Positions 35,967 to 48,622 are shown, numbered from the stretch's first letter. The stretch: 64,000 nucleotides of DNA from Miscanthus floridulus (GCF_019320115.1 NC_089587.1:85236384-85300383); one strand, 5' to 3'. The notes: generated from the letters alone by a model not told the origin. Translations and numbers: made by a program.

Positions 35967-36270
35967 TAATCCTTGACTTTATTTTACCTCCGTACGGTGT
36001 CTAGTGGAATTAATTCTTCGTCATTGTCATTGTAACTGTAATAGCAGGGATGCAAACTTATTTACTTCAGTCGGTTGTATATTTTTTTTAGATAATGGAT
36101 AAAACAATATCCGGCCTCTACATCCATAGATGTACACAGCCCATTATTACAAAGTTTTGGAGGAAAAAGAGAGAGCCAGTCTTATAGATCGACCCGGACG
36201 CTAATTTTTTACATTTCTATTAAACATTCTAATATTTTATAAACCCCTTAAAATAAGAGTCTGTCTACTC
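35967..36270. other. Lipoxygenase 3' region with a short repeat fragment
   Basis: 35967-36075 is the likely 3' UTR. 36078-36190 (tttttttagataatgg, ccggcctctacatccatagatg, cagcccattattacaaag) resembles a repeat fragment often seen near grass genes, perhaps the antisense 3' end of a LINE. Family not confirmed. Confidence 0.4.
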
Positions 36271-36596
36271 TTGCTCGAGTGTTCCCACACTCGATTTCTT
36301 TGCTTCACTATTCAACTTCCTCCTCACCCTAGCACGGCCACGGAGCTCCGATGAAACCCTAGCACGGCCGCGGCGAGCTCCGCCCATGGTGCCCCCGGCC
36401 GGTCTCATCCATCGCCGCCAGGGCTCCTACCGCCCAACCGCTGTTCCCATCGCCTGGCCAACCTACCTCCCCCCGAACCCCATTTTGTGCCCACCGGATT
36501 TAGAGAAGAAGAGGGGGGAGAGACCAGATTTGGAGAAAAATGAGAGGGAGAGAGATCGAGTGTTGAGAGGCAAAAAAAAAAAAAACACTCGAGCAC
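36271..36596. mobile_element. Putative inverted-repeat element
   Basis: The left end gctcgagtgtt followed by acactcgat is mirrored at the right by atcgagtgtt, a short insert with a 14-A run, and aacactcgagc. Both ends share the two-part pattern in inverted order around 250 bp of unrelated sequence. No clear target duplication. Confidence 0.45.
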
Positions 36597-36832
36597 CATA
36601 CATATTTACTATAAAACTATCACAATATCTTAGGATACAGTAGTATCCGTGCTACCGGATGATGAACTCACTATGCATATATCTTAGGAGTTAGGATACA
36701 GTAAATTCGGTCACAACGTTGTCCACAACTCCACATATTTGACGCGTCCCTCGTTTTGGATGCCTGACTAAAACCTTTTGAACAATGATAGGTAAACCAT
36801 TGGTATTGTAAAATAAATCTTCAAACATCATT

Positions 36833-37053
36833 GGCCCTGTTTAGTACAGCTTATCTGGGCCGAGATAAGCTGCACAAATAGAGTAAAAGCGGCGGTCAAA
36901 ATAAGCTGGTTTGATCCAGCTTCTGTTTTTTAGTACAAATGGGAGCTGTGGGAATAAGCGTGGCCAGAATAAGCCGCTGAAAAACGTAACGTTTGGCTGT
37001 TGATTTCAGCTTATTTTGGCCATAAGCAGCTTATAAGCTGTACCAAACAGGCC
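36833..37053. mobile_element. MITE with GGCC-CTGTTTRGTACAGCTTAT ends
   Basis: Left ggccctgtttagtacagcttat, right ataagctgtaccaaacaggcc. Both flanks are catt, a possible 4-bp (or att 3-bp) duplication. The interior repeats 'aataagc' and 'cagcttat'. Superfamily left open. Confidence 0.7.
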
Positions 37054-37451
37054 CATTGTCAATAACGACCAGTCATTGATATTGTAAAAATTCTGTGGGT
37101 AAAGCTTAAACCTTCATTGCCAGAAAGGGAGCAGGAGATGCACAACTCCTTTGATATTAAAATTTTCATAATAGTCTGACAAGTAAAGAACTACATATAT
37201 GTGAGGTAAAAAAACGCATTCCCGCTCACATTCAAATTTCCTTTCGTTGGCACTGCGAGTGAAGCGCTAAAATTGGCAAGAACACTCGGTGTGTTCCAAA
37301 GGCCTAATAAAAACTAAAGCCCAGCCCATTACTCTGTGAAACCGACTTGACCAAAGCCCGCTACCCCTCGTCGGCGACCAACCTCCACACACGGTTTCCA
37401 CGGCCCGTCTCCCTCCTCTCCGACCCCGACCACTGACGCTCGGCGCGCGCC

Positions 37452-38786
37452 ATGGAGCCGGACGCCGACGAGGACTACATGGGCGACCTCTCCCGCTTCC
37501 TTCCGCCGAGTCCGTCCTCCTCTTCCCCGCCGAAGAATCTCGGGCGCCGGAAGCAGCCATCCACGCAGGCGCAGGCGCAGGCGCAGACGCGGGCGAAGCG
37601 CGGGAAGGGTGTGCCGTGGCAGGAGCGGCGGCGGCAGGAGCGCGAGCGGAAGCAGCGGGAAGAGGATGCCCGCACGATGGCGGGGCTCGCGGAAGCCATC
37701 CCGGAGAGCAACGTAGGGTTCAGGATGCTGAAGCAGATGGGGTACGATCCCGAGTCCCGCGGCGCCGCCGCCGAGCCGGTCGGCATCGAGATCCGCCGCT
37801 CGCGGGCGGGGCTCGGGGCGGAGGAGCCCGCGTTGGCGCCGGCGACGGCGCTTGCGCCGGTGGAGAAGTCGCGGGAGGTGGTGGAGCGGGAGCGGAGGCA
37901 GCAGGAGGAGATGGCGGTAGAGCTAAGGGCGCGGAAGAGCACGCAGTGGAAGGGCAGGAGGGTGGTTTGGGACTACCGCAAGGCCGAGAGGGCGCTCGCG
38001 CAGCTGGAGAACCGGGAGGTGGAGCCACCGGCACCGGAGGGGGTGGAGAAGGAGAAAGGGGCAGAGGAGGAAGAGGAGGTGATCACTGAAGAGGTAGTCA
38101 ATTTTACACTTTTCCTTGTTATATGTTGGTCACATTATTTAGGATCACAGGCCCAATGTGATTGTGCTATGCATTATGATTTACAGAACTCGATCTTAGT
38201 GAAGTCTGTAGAATTTTTATGGGATTCCCGAGAATGTAGTGGAGTTAACACAAAACTGATCATGGTATCAAATCAGGTATATGACTGTTTAGCCATTTTG
38301 TCACCACTGTCGTCGACTCGTCAAAACCATGTTTCGGATACAAAAAATAATAATAATTCGACCTTGTTTTTTCTTTTCTTTTTTTGGCTTCAAAAAGACC
38401 AAGCATAAATGCTTATGGGTGCCTGATAATAGTATGCCTGCCTTTTCATATCCATGTGGTGTGAAGGCAGTGAGGAGTTGCATGGATATGGATTGTGAAT
38501 TCTGAACTTTACTAACTGTGCTGGTGTTGCCAAAGAGGAAGAGATTAACATGCCATGTTTTGTGTTGTAGGATTTGCAGAACATACTGTCTAAGTTGCGT
38601 GACCAGTACCAGTATTGCCTTTATTGTGGATGCAAGGTGAGCTTTGTTCGGGAAACTCAGTAAACTTTTTTTGATACAGCATCTTCCATACCTTTTAAAC
38701 TGGATGCCTTTTCCTCCTTTGTTCAGTATGAATCACCAGAAGCGCTGGCAAAGGAATGCCCCGGCCCTGATGAGGATGACCATTGA
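37452..38786 (+). CDS. G-patch domain protein, GPATCH11-like
   Basis: Three exons (37452-38093, 38571-38636, 38727-38786) with GT/AG borders, all phase 0, giving 255 residues. The order fits GPATCH11/CCDC75: a charged, Ser/Gln-rich start (the QAQAQAQ run near residues 37-45), a basic coiled region (PWQERRRQERERKQREE), a G-patch (GFRMLKQMGYDPESRG to GLG), and a Glu-rich linker. The C-terminal DUF4187-like zinc segment is split over exons 2 and 3 (YCLYCGCKYESPEALAKECP) and ends DEDDH. G-patch proteins usually bind and activate DEAH-box helicases in RNA processing; that role is inference here. ATG 37452 is the first in-frame start and follows an open GC-rich leader. There is no sign of damage. 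Confidence 0.88.
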
Positions 38787-40844
38787 TTTGTTGTGTGAAG
38801 GTGACAAAGAATTGTCTTTGATACAAACAGGTGATGGTTCTATATTCACTGCAATGAAGTTCGGTCATGATTGGTGTACATTGGATTCGCAATACATTGG
38901 AGCATCACAAGCTTTGTGCTCTTGTCCTTATCATACAGACACAATAAGCACTAGAATAGCTTGTTTTTTTGGCCGTATTGGCTACTTTTATACTTCTAAT
39001 TAAATAGTTTCTTGCTATTTTATATCGGAGTGATGAGACCTTAAGTTGACACAAAACAGAATTGTTGCCCTGAAAGTGCTGGAAGGCATATCCTCTAGAG
39101 TGATGCCATGCAATTCACTATTAATTGCTACTTGTGCAATATCTCAATATTTTTTCTCGAGTAAAACAGGAGAGCTGCGTGTCATTTTATTTAGAGAGGA
39201 AAAAAGTACAGAGGAGGAGGCCAATTGGCTAAAACGGCAACCCATCTAGCAAACAGGGTTATAAAAGCATCACAATACAAAGGTCTTCCAAGTCTCCCTG
39301 CCATAACATGTCGATTCGCATGCGTTGTCCAATAAACATTTGGCCTCGGTGCTGAAGGGCGTCTGGGAAACGCACGTCTAACACGTTCTGTTTCGCAGGC
39401 TTTTCGCATCTCCTTGTGGATACACAGCTTGTACATGGAACTAAACAGGCCAAAACGATCAGAAAACGCCATCCACCACAAGGGCACATGGATGGCAGTC
39501 TAGTCTACAAATCGAGTACTATTAGTGTATCTAAATCTAAACTTTTTAAATCTTTTTGTGATACTATGTGTATCCTGGAGTGTTTGAAGCTCGTTATATC
39601 AACTCGATGTAACGATCTTGAAATTAATAAAGCTTCTGTTGTTGAAAAAAGAAAACACCATCCACCACCCGATTAAGTGTCAGGTGTGAGCGAGTGAGTT
39701 CATGGAGTGTGGAAGCACCAACCAAGCACCACAAACTGTACTCGTTGACTAGGTTTACAACAGAGTGTCTGAATAATTGGCATGGCTCCCTCAAACATGC
39801 AGGTGTTTTGGTGCTTCTAGACTTCTCAAGTCACTAGGATGATTAGGGTATTGGGACTTCTCAAAAAAAAAAAGGTATTGGGACCCTTTCGCATTTCCTT
39901 AGGGACATTTCTGTTGGTGCTGCCCCACCAGCTTGAGAAGCTTGTTGCAGTGATAAATATCTCAATATGAAAACTGAAGTGTATTTTTTCTTCGTCAGTT
40001 TGGAAAGATGGGAGTGGAATGGAAAGCCACAAGGAGCGTGTGCATATGATATGCTATGCAGAAAAACTGGAGCGTAGCTACATCTTCGGAGTCCCTCATC
40101 AAGGCACAAAGGCTCTTAAGAGCCAGAAGAGAAATGTTGCCAGTGGTGAACAAGCAAACTGTGATTTTGACCTGTGATAAGCGGATGCCATTTTTGTATC
40201 TGCTTTCCAACTGAGTGAGAGAGGGGGCTATATTTGTGGACATCTGCTCGATTTTGTAGTTGGAAAAGTCGAAGTCTATTTTATGAAACTTCCACCGTGC
40301 AATGCTGGAATGGAATATCTGTACATTGCTGTCAGTATCGTGTCGTCTAAGGATCCATCATTGCTGAAGAAATGCCTGGAAAGGGACATGATCACTGTTG
40401 AACATCATAGAAGGTACCATAATACCATATGCTGCAGCATTATTTAGCATGACGCCGGTTCTTATTTCCTATTGTCCCTAACTTCATCATTGTCTCTTTG
40501 GACCCTGGCAATTCAATTGGTCTTCTTTGATGTATGTTCCTCATCTGTTTGCTCTTTGAATTAGACAGTTCTCCAACAGCAACATTTTCAACTTGTACCG
40601 TCTTTGGAAATAAAAGAGAAGGAATGCCATGAAAAATAGTGATTGGACCTAAAAGGAGATACATGCATCAAATTTTCCAAGACATTCTCTTTCGTGCAAT
40701 TCCAGTCTTGATGCTTTATGTAGAAAATAAAACAGTTACACTAATAGCTGGATTTCAGTCTCATGGATGTTTGCAGTTATTTGCTTGCTTGTGTTCTTGC
40801 TTGTTATTCGTTGTTTTGTCTGTTTGATTTGGCTAAGTGTGAAA
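38787..40844. other. Intergenic region after the G-patch gene
   Basis: 38787-39000 is probably 3' UTR. 39170-39660 looks like a decayed repeat, with a 3' end rich in gttgttgaaaaaa. 40010-40200 has open plus-strand phrases but no family. No gene is supported. Confidence 0.4.
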
Positions 40845-41275
40845 GGGCCTCTAGCTGAGTTGGTAGGTAAGTAAGTTGATTCAACCATGGTCGTTGTTGT
40901 TCTCTCATGGGCTACAGTGCGTTGTGTATGGGTGGGGCAGGGATTGAGGGGTCTTCTAGACCTGCGTGAGGTCTTCTTAGGCTGTGTTTAGTTCGCGAAA
41001 TTTGGGGATTTGGCTACTGTAGCACTTTCGTTTTTATTTGGCAATTAGTGTTCAATCATAGACTAATTAGGCTCAAAACGTTCGTCTCGCAATTTCCAAC
41101 CAAACTGTGCAATTAGTTTTTTTTCGTCTACATTTAATGCTCCATATACGTATCGCAAGATTCGATGTGATAGCTACTGTAGCACTTTTTGGGAATTTGG
41201 TTGGGAACTAAACAAGCACTTAATGCAATATGCCCAGGGCTGTCTTACCCTCACAGGTCGAGTTGTTTTGTTTTT
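40845..41275 (+). mobile_element. SINE interrupted by a Tourist element
   Basis: The tRNA-like head has an A-box-like tagctgagttggt (40853) and a B-box-like gttgattcaacc (40873). The body continues gtatgggtggggcag, gacctgcgtgag, then after the insertion cccagggctgtcttaccctcacaggtcgag, and ends in T-runs. Poly(T)-like tails occur in rice p-SINE1 relatives. 16600-16757 holds a partial second copy. Confidence 0.7.
40980..41219. mobile_element. Tourist-type MITE nested in the SINE
   Basis: Ends ggctgtgtttagtt and the inverted aactaaacaagcac, flanked by TTA at 40977-40979 and 41220-41222. Internal ggctactgtagcactttcg and gctactgtagcactttttg are inverted-symmetric, typical of this abundant grass family. 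Confidence 0.88.
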
Positions 41276-41867
41276 TGTTTTTTGTTTTTTTTTATTTGGC
41301 TAAGTAGACAACGATATCGATTTTTTATATTCTTTTGTGGTCAATGGTTTACATAACTGAACATTGTTCCTAAATCCTCACTGTTTTTCCTGCTCCATAA
41401 TGTTTTACTGTCAGCAAATTCAATGTTCCAGTCTGTAAAATTGGGTATTTTTCTTCAACCTCAGCTGTTGTATTTAATAATAAGAAAATTAACTTTGGCT
41501 GGATTCTTCAATGGAGACATTTTACGCTCCTCGACTTAGAACTTTTTCGGTATATATTTCAACTTATCTCAATTTGTTTACCTGGAGTTGTTGACTAATT
41601 GTTTCCTGATAGAAAAGCATATAACATTACCTTGGCAAATAAGCACTGACAATCTGCGACGCTATTCAAATTTATGTCTTTAATACCAGTGTCCTCTCAT
41701 CTGGTAGAATCATACCAGCGCTGCCTTGACCAAAACACCTGCATGTTGTGTGCATTAAAACTTAAAGAATACCTGCATGTGTGCACAGTCAGTTTGTTGA
41801 GTAGAAATTGCAGCTCTGATGTTCTAACAGTTAATTTTCTAATCTGCAGGGCATAATGAGGGGCTAA

Positions 41868-42126
41868 GCCTGTTCGTTTGGCTGTGGCTTGTCGTAAACA
41901 ATCATAAATTTTCACCCAGAACAGTATTTTTCTCTCACACAAATCAGTCAGCTCAGCCTGTTCGTTTGGCTGTGGCTTTCGTAAACGATCGTAAATTTCT
42001 AGCCGGAACAGTATTTTTCTCTCACACAAACCAGCCAGCAGTACTTCTTCACGAACCAACAACGATACGAACCAGCCAACCGAACAGGCTAACCAGCAAC
42101 GATACGATCCAACCAACCGAACATGC
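41868..42126. mobile_element. MITE inserted in a copy of itself
   Basis: gcctgttcgtttggctgtggctt occurs at 41868 and again at 41956. The right ends occur in reverse order: aaccgaacaggc ending 42089 and aaccgaacatgc ending 42126. So a complete copy (41956-42089) lies inside an outer copy (41868-42126). Confidence 0.65.
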
Positions 42127-43266
42127 AGATATTTTTGGACATCTGCTCGAGCTTGTAGTTGAGACTCGTGAATGCCCAGCCCTACTTTCTCGAGCATCTC
42201 TGTACTGTATGTCGTCTAAGGATCCATGATCACCGATGGTAAGCCTGGAATGATCGCTGTTCATTATCGCAGGAGCTACATAGTCCTATATGGCTACAGG
42301 CTACCGCATTTGAGGTTGATGCGGTTTCATTGGTTTTCTTTTTAGGGTGGGTTCCTCGGCCTGTTTGGACCCTGAATTACGCTGTATACCGGCAGCTACA
42401 GTCCAACCTGTACAACAGATCCAAAACACTCACTGTCACTGGAAAGAAATCGGTACACCTGCTCAACAAACAGTGATTGAACAAAAGAGTGAAAGAAATT
42501 GAAACAATTACACAACAAACTGTGATTGGACAAATGGAAATAAATTTGCCAAAAAAAAAATCTCTTTCACAGCAAAGAAGAGGCTGTGGTTCTGTGTGGA
42601 ATATACCACTGTTCCCCACTGAGAAATTTTTGTAGATTTGAAAGAAGCTGCTGCATGGATCTCATTCTGACCTCTGTCAGTCTATCAACACCACACCACT
42701 GGTGCTAAGAGCATGCTGCAAAGCCACGCTGTGCCTGTGGTCTCGCTTTACATAGACAACACTCCCCTGGAACCGATTCTTGGCAATGCCAGGCAACATT
42801 GGAGGGTACAGCGGAAAGAGGCATGTAAGTTCTGAAGCCTCAAGTACAATATTCGGTAGAAATGATGCATGGAGGCATGGTTGCTTTTTCTCCGGGTCAT
42901 TCTCCTGAAAGATGCACCTGCTCTGGATCACAGGATGTAAAGACCACAGTACCAGCAGCATGGACGGACCATCAAACAAGCAGAATATTTTCAAGAATCA
43001 CCCAAAAACTGAACAGAGCAAATTTCAGGATGAACATGAGATTAATACATCGAGCAAAGTCCCCGACAAGCGTACTGATAACTTCAAATCATGGAGGTCT
43101 ACATAGACGCGACAGACGAGTTCATGGACAACCACAAAAGAAATTAGTCTCCTGACATTGCATTAGTTCATCACTGGATGCTCTAAGCTAGCAAACAGCG
43201 TGCAGCATCAGGCTTTCAGTTCCATCTCTCTGTGCGGCTATGATCTGCTGCACTTTATTTGGCTTC
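42127..43266. other. Intergenic region and SPL 3' region
   Basis: 42127-42650 has no identifiable element. About 42650-43266 is probably the 3' UTR of the SPL gene on the minus strand. Confidence 0.45.
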
Positions 43267-46200
43267 CTAGAGCGACCAGTCCATTGTGTTGCCGGTCTGG
43301 TCGAACGTACCCGTGGAGCCCTGATCATTGCGCAGCGCTGGCGCTGACCCTGGCGCTGGCCTGTTTCCCTGCAGGGCAAGCTCGAGCTCACCTGAGAACT
43401 GGCCGTGATGGCTGCTTGAGCCAGAGTGCACCTCGCTGAGGGGGACGTGAGGTGGCAACTGAGGCACGTTCCGCCCGCCTTCATGGCCCCGGGACTCAGT
43501 CCAGGGGCTTGGCGCAATATAGCTACTCGCCATGAGGGAGGGTGCCACAGGGTTGCCGTCAAAACCTGCTGTTGCAGGCATTGATCCAGCATGGCTGTGG
43601 CCGGCGCTGTGGGTAGTATCCCATGGCTGAGTTGACAGAAGAGAGAGAGCACAGCTAGAGTCCGAGGGGACTCCTGCAAGACATCCACCTGGTGGGAGCT
43701 CCGGACCAGGGAACACCGGTGGCCTTGACGACGACGAGCTACCCTGGCTCCCATATGAGTGGGCACCGTATCCTGCGACTTCGCTTTGATGATGATGAGG
43801 ATCTAAGCTCGCTTGCCACTGGATACTACCAGGCACCCTTTCGCCAGGTGGAACTGCCGGAAACCCATCCCTCATGGTGCCTGGAACCCTTGGGTATGAA
43901 AAATCCAACATAAAGCTTCGGAACCTGCCGGGCTCTTCTGGATCAAGCATAGGAAAATTAGCAGTTACAAAAACTGAAACTTTGGTCACTCACATCACAA
44001 AGTAGAAATAAATAAAGCAACTTTGTTACCACCGAATGATGCAGCAAGGCGACCATATCGTGATGCAAGAGGTCCAGGAGGTGGCCTCCTCCGGCGTTCA
44101 TTGTGGCCTGCAAGACGTCTGCGGCAGCTTTTCTTTAGTTGGTCAAATTCAGGCAGCTGGTGGAACCTGTGATTTATGTGAACAGAGATGTGTTCATTCA
44201 AGTGTCCTTGATTCAACTTACAGGTGAGGCACAGTAACAGAATTTTATAAGGAATACAAGTTGCATTCTCTAAATCCACATATATTGTTGTAGATTGATA
44301 GTTTCTGTGTAGAAAGCAAAAGAAGCCAGCAGTAAAAAATTCATGGAACAAGCATAAACCATAATAACTCTTACAATAGAGTAAAATGCAAGTTGAATGA
44401 TGGGATAATAGTAAGTTCAAAGTACTAGTTTATCTTATTAGCAGCATGTGAACACTTATCTTAGTAGGAACATGCATAGCGCGACATAGATATAGGAAAC
44501 CACACTTTAGGTCAAAGCCAGTGGGAATGGTAGCACATTCAAGAGTAACATTTCTCTTCCTCCTAGGCTAGGGTTGTACTGCACATCCATTAAAGATTAA
44601 CCTCTGTGTTATGCCATTCATAATTACACCTGCACATCCATACTAAGAAAGCAAAGAGAAATTTTATGTAATCATTCAGAGAGATGTGAGATGTCGGGCT
44701 TAACACAACAATACACATCCACCAATGAGGCTTCCATTAATGCCGAGGCAGGTGTCCTTAACAGCAAAGTGGTGGAGGGCCCAACTTAGCTTATCTAATG
44801 ATGCGTTGTTGCTATAAGTGGCTATGTAGTGTTGTGGCTTAGGACAGCCCAAATCCAGAACTGTGGCACCTTTTCTTTTGCTGGGGACGTGAGGACACCC
44901 CTGTAGCCTAGTCCTAAAGCACAAAAGTTGGGGTCGCTAGGGTGATGTGCCCTGGTCCTACTCATATCAACGCTTAATACATGTAGTTCCACCATCATGT
45001 TTAGTTTTTTTTTCTGTTGTAACTTGATCGACAAAGAAAACCAAAAGCTTGAACTTAACGAAGTTGAAAATAGCATCGCTACAGGTGACCAACAAAAATT
45101 GAAATTATTAAAAAAATGATACAGCAAAATTAATTAAACACTGCCTTAATCCTACCATCTACCATTGTCAAATTAGAGAACTGAATTACTGAAATACCTA
45201 TCCGTAGGACCGTAGCTACATTATACTTTTTTCTTTCTTTCCCTCCGTAGCATTGTTCTGGTATTAAGCCACAAGACAGCTCGATCTTTCCATACGCTTA
45301 CTATCCTTAGGCATCAGTAGCAAATTTATGAACGAATATATGCTAGAGTGCATCCTAAAGGAAACAAGCTATTCCAGAAACAACCTAGTTTGGTGTAGCA
45401 CCTTAAGGGACTAGAATTTTTTGCAGATCTTGAAACGAATGAATTTAATTTAGTTTGATAAGTACTTGTAGCAGTCAACCTGTAAAGTTCCTAGAATAAC
45501 ACAGTGGCAAAGGTTAGCTTGTTCTTCCTTGGGGGACCACTGAGGGCCAACTGATCATGCCTAATGTAGGGGTTCTTTTTTGGCGAAGGATGCCCAATGT
45601 AGTTTGGTTAGTACAGGGGACAAAAAATGTCTAGTGCTACTAAACAATGGATACTATCAACTTGTACAGTTGGAACTCTAAATTAATACTCTGGACATCG
45701 GCAAAGACTTGTTTGAAATTCCTCAGTGTTGTTCCTTCGGGGACCACCCACAACCACAATCCGATTAAGCTCAACGCAAATTGCATATAGTAATGGCTTG
45801 TTAACTGACAGGCATAAGTGAGATACTAAGCTAACACACTGGAATCTAATGCAAAGCAAACTGACAGACAGGCAGGCAGGCTGAGTCACATCACTCTATC
45901 ATATTTAGGACTAGGAGCATCCATCAAACCTACCGACTTCAAAGTTCTCATGAGCACCATTCAAACGAAACATTAAAGTACTCTAATAATAATACCAAAG
46001 CAAGTTTTCAACTTTTCTTTTATCCTTCATTCTTCAGAAAGAGAAGATGTCAGGGGAAAAACAATTGGTATAGATGAAATGGAAGCTCCATCAAACTGAG
46101 CGTTTGCAATGTTTAGCGCATCTAGTTTTGTAATGTGTCCATGATATTTAAACCTAAAATTGTTTGATTTTTCGTCTAGTCTCCATAAACCCTAGACAGT

Positions 46201-46747
46201 AAGTAAAACAAGTGGAATGAAAACACAGCGAATGCAACCAACTGTCACTGAAAACAAGCAATTGAATGGAAGCAGGCAGCAGCAAGTGGAGGGGAGTGCA
46301 GCAATGGTGGGGTGGTGACCTGCTGCACTGCTGGCAGAAGCGCTGCTCGAGGCCGTTGACGACGACGCGGGGCTCCTTGGAGTGCATTTTGCAGACCTTG
46401 TGGCGGCAGTAGTAGGGCTTGACGTCGGTGAGGTCAACGTTGCAGCCGTCGACCTGGCAGCGCGCGGGCGCGGGCACCGGGGATGGGCCTGCGCCGCCGG
46501 CTGCGGCCCTGCCCCTCCTGCCGCCGCCGGCCGCCCTAGGCGAAGCGGCCGGTGGCGACGGCTGCTGCGTGGCTGGAGGCGCGGCCGCGCTGGCACTGCC
46601 ACTGCCACCGCCGCCGCCGCCGCCGCTTCTGCCACTGCTGGAGCCGGCGGCGGCGTCCTCGAAGTAGATCTTCTTGCCGAACTTGAGGCCGTGCAGCTGG
46701 TCATCCCCGCCGCCGCCGCTGCCACTGGCGCCGCCGCCAGACTCCAT
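43267..46747 (-). CDS. SPL14/SPL17: SBP-box transcription factor, SPL14/SPL17 clade
   Basis: Exons on the minus strand: 46747-46320, 44166-44030, 43937-43267, with GT/AG borders and fitting phases, giving 411 residues. It starts [10 protein letters not shown] with the clade's [13 protein letters not shown] block. The SBP domain begins [18 protein letters not shown] and continues across the exon 1/2 border (FCQQCSR then FHQLPEFDQ), including the [14 protein letters not shown] nuclear-localisation segment. Exon 3 keeps the family blocks [32 protein letters not shown] and the end MDWSL. These proteins bind GTAC sites and control tillering, panicle branching and phase change in grasses. [13 protein letters not shown] and GSIQWQ look nearer to rice SPL17 than SPL14, but both share most motifs. 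Expression is likely restrained by miR156 (site at 43633-43652). Confidence 0.94.
43633..43652 (-). promoter_or_regulatory. miR156 target site in SPL exon 3
   Basis: The plus strand here differs from the miR156 sequence at one position, so the minus-strand mRNA is almost fully complementary. It encodes ALSLLST, the conserved location of this site in SPL genes. Confidence 0.93.
44167..46319 (-). other. SPL intron 1
   Basis: 2.15 kb, GT at the 5' side and AG at the 3' side. No transposon ends, ORF or other feature that I can support; AT-rich. Confidence 0.6.
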
Positions 46748-47640
46748 TGCGGCGGCGACGAGACTTGTCAACGTACGTACGGCGAGGGGGTGTTGTTGGG
46801 TTTGGGCTGGGTCTCCCCCTCTTCTCTCTCCTCCTCCAAGAGGGAGGAAAGAGAGGGGAGGGAGGAGGCGGCGAAGGAGAGGGACAGCGGGGCTCGCTGT
46901 TGCCTTAAAAATAAGGGACTCCCCTGTGCTCTCTCTCCTTCCACTCCCTCCACCTCCACTGTGGGCGTGTGACTGTGTGTGTGATGCGAACTGCTGCTGC
47001 GTCTCCTGCCGCTCGGCTCTGGCTCTGAGCACGGTCTCTCACGCGCGTGCACGAGCCGGCCTAGCTAGCCGCGCCACCGCCACCTTTCGCTTCCATCGGC
47101 TGCTTGACGGGCGCGCGTCGCCACCACCCCGTGACAACGCCTCCTCCTGCTCCCGGGGGCTTTTTGTAGACACGACGCGAGGGAGAGGGACGGGGGTAAA
47201 GGAAAAAGGGTAGGCTGCTCCTGCGCTTGTGGCAGCGAGCTGAGCGGCGGCCGCTCAGCCGCATCCGCATGCCATCTTTGGCGCACCGCACAGTGGCAGC
47301 AGCCCGGGCGGCCGCCTGTCCCCAGTTATCAAATCGCTCAGAGTATCAAACAGACTGAAAAACATAAAGCCTTTTTTTTCTCCTCCTCGCTCAGTCTTCG
47401 ACATCAAAACTCAAAATACAACGCTCATTCAACGTTCAGTTAGCGCTATAATCAATAGGGATAAAAATGGTACGGATATTTTCCGACCGTATTCGAGACC
47501 GAATCCGTTTAAAGAGGTTTAGATCTGTTCGTATCCGAGTCCGGATATTCAACATCCGATACCGTATCCATATTCGAATACTCAAATCGCATATTTATAA
47601 TACTCAAATCGCGTCTATATAGTTTTTCTTGTTGAAGACA
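46748..47640 (-). other. SPL upstream region
   Basis: 46748-47050 is CT-rich on the plus strand (GA-rich on the minus, sense strand), the usual look of a 5' UTR/promoter of this clade. 47455-47640 is a degenerate repeat of gtatccgaatatcc-like phrases, probably an old transposon fragment. No core promoter box is claimed. Confidence 0.4.
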
Positions 47641-48510
47641 GTGTACAAGCTAGCAGTAGCAGGCCATGAATGAACAGAACAGCTCGTCTGTGTTGGCAGC
47701 TGCGTCTGCGACGGGGCTGGCTGCTGCCTTGCACAGAAGATGTTTCCCCCTGGCCGCTGGGCCCTCCACCCACACCCCACCAGTCCAGAGCCTTGTCACC
47801 CTCCTGGGTCCTGGCCTCCTCTCTCTACAGTCTCTCTCCCCGCTGCCACACACACAGTCACGCAGAGGAGCGGCACAGGGAGGCCGGGGGCATCCGGTAT
47901 CAAATCCAAGGGGCATGTCCATGTCACGGCACTGCTCATGCCAGGCCGGCTCGCTGACGCGCGGGGGCCGCCCGTGGCCGGGCCCACTCGTCTGGTCGCA
48001 GCCTCAGCCTGTGTCTGTGTGGTGGGCGGCAATGATAGGTGAGTACTCATGGTGGTGGCTGTGTATTTTTTGTTTTCCCGCTGACAGACACAGACAGATA
48101 CAGTGCGACGAGCAGCCGGGGCGGGCCGGGCCGGGCCGGGCGGGGGATGCTGCGGTGACTGGTGACTTGTCACTGGTGTGACTCGTGCTGCCCAGGAATG
48201 CTACCGGGAGTTACCATGCCGCAGGGGTAAAAGTAGGCCGGATACGTACTGTAGCGTGTGGGCTGGGTTTCCTTTTCATTTGCCCCTTTTGTGGTAAGGG
48301 GCGATCACCAACCAGGGCTTCCAAACGGCCTTTTCACACGTTCCGGGGGGTGTGGATGGAGGTTTGGGCGTGCCAGGCTCAGGCTACCAACTCCCCCATG
48401 CTGTGCTCTGTGGAAGAATGGTTGAACCCGTGGCCACCGGTGCTAAGGAGGAGAGACCCATCCCTTGTTTACAGTTGAGCAGTTCTTAAGATTTAGTTTG
48501 CTTATATTTA
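47641..48510. other. Intergenic GC-rich DNA
   Basis: Open frames on both strands but no protein family and no splice-consistent gene. Confidence 0.5.
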
Positions 48511-48622
48511 GGTCCCGTTCACTTCACTGAAAAAAACAAGCCCAAACACGATTCCAGCTAATTTGTTGTGAGAGAAAAACACTGGCTGAAAAGTATGGAT
48601 TACAAAACAAGCGAATAGGGCC
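48511..48622. mobile_element. Small MITE
   Basis: Left ggtcccgttcacttc, right gcgaatagggcc, with tta on both flanks (48508-48510, 48623-48625). Related ends occur at 29546-29665. Confidence 0.6.

Noticed and set aside
39191..39487. 98-codon minus-strand frame
   Set aside because: No family and no splice context; lies in a probable decayed repeat.
46192..46972. Plus-strand and alternative minus-strand open frames across SPL exon 1
   Set aside because: GC-rich shadows; only the frame with the SBP domain joins exons 2 and 3 in phase.
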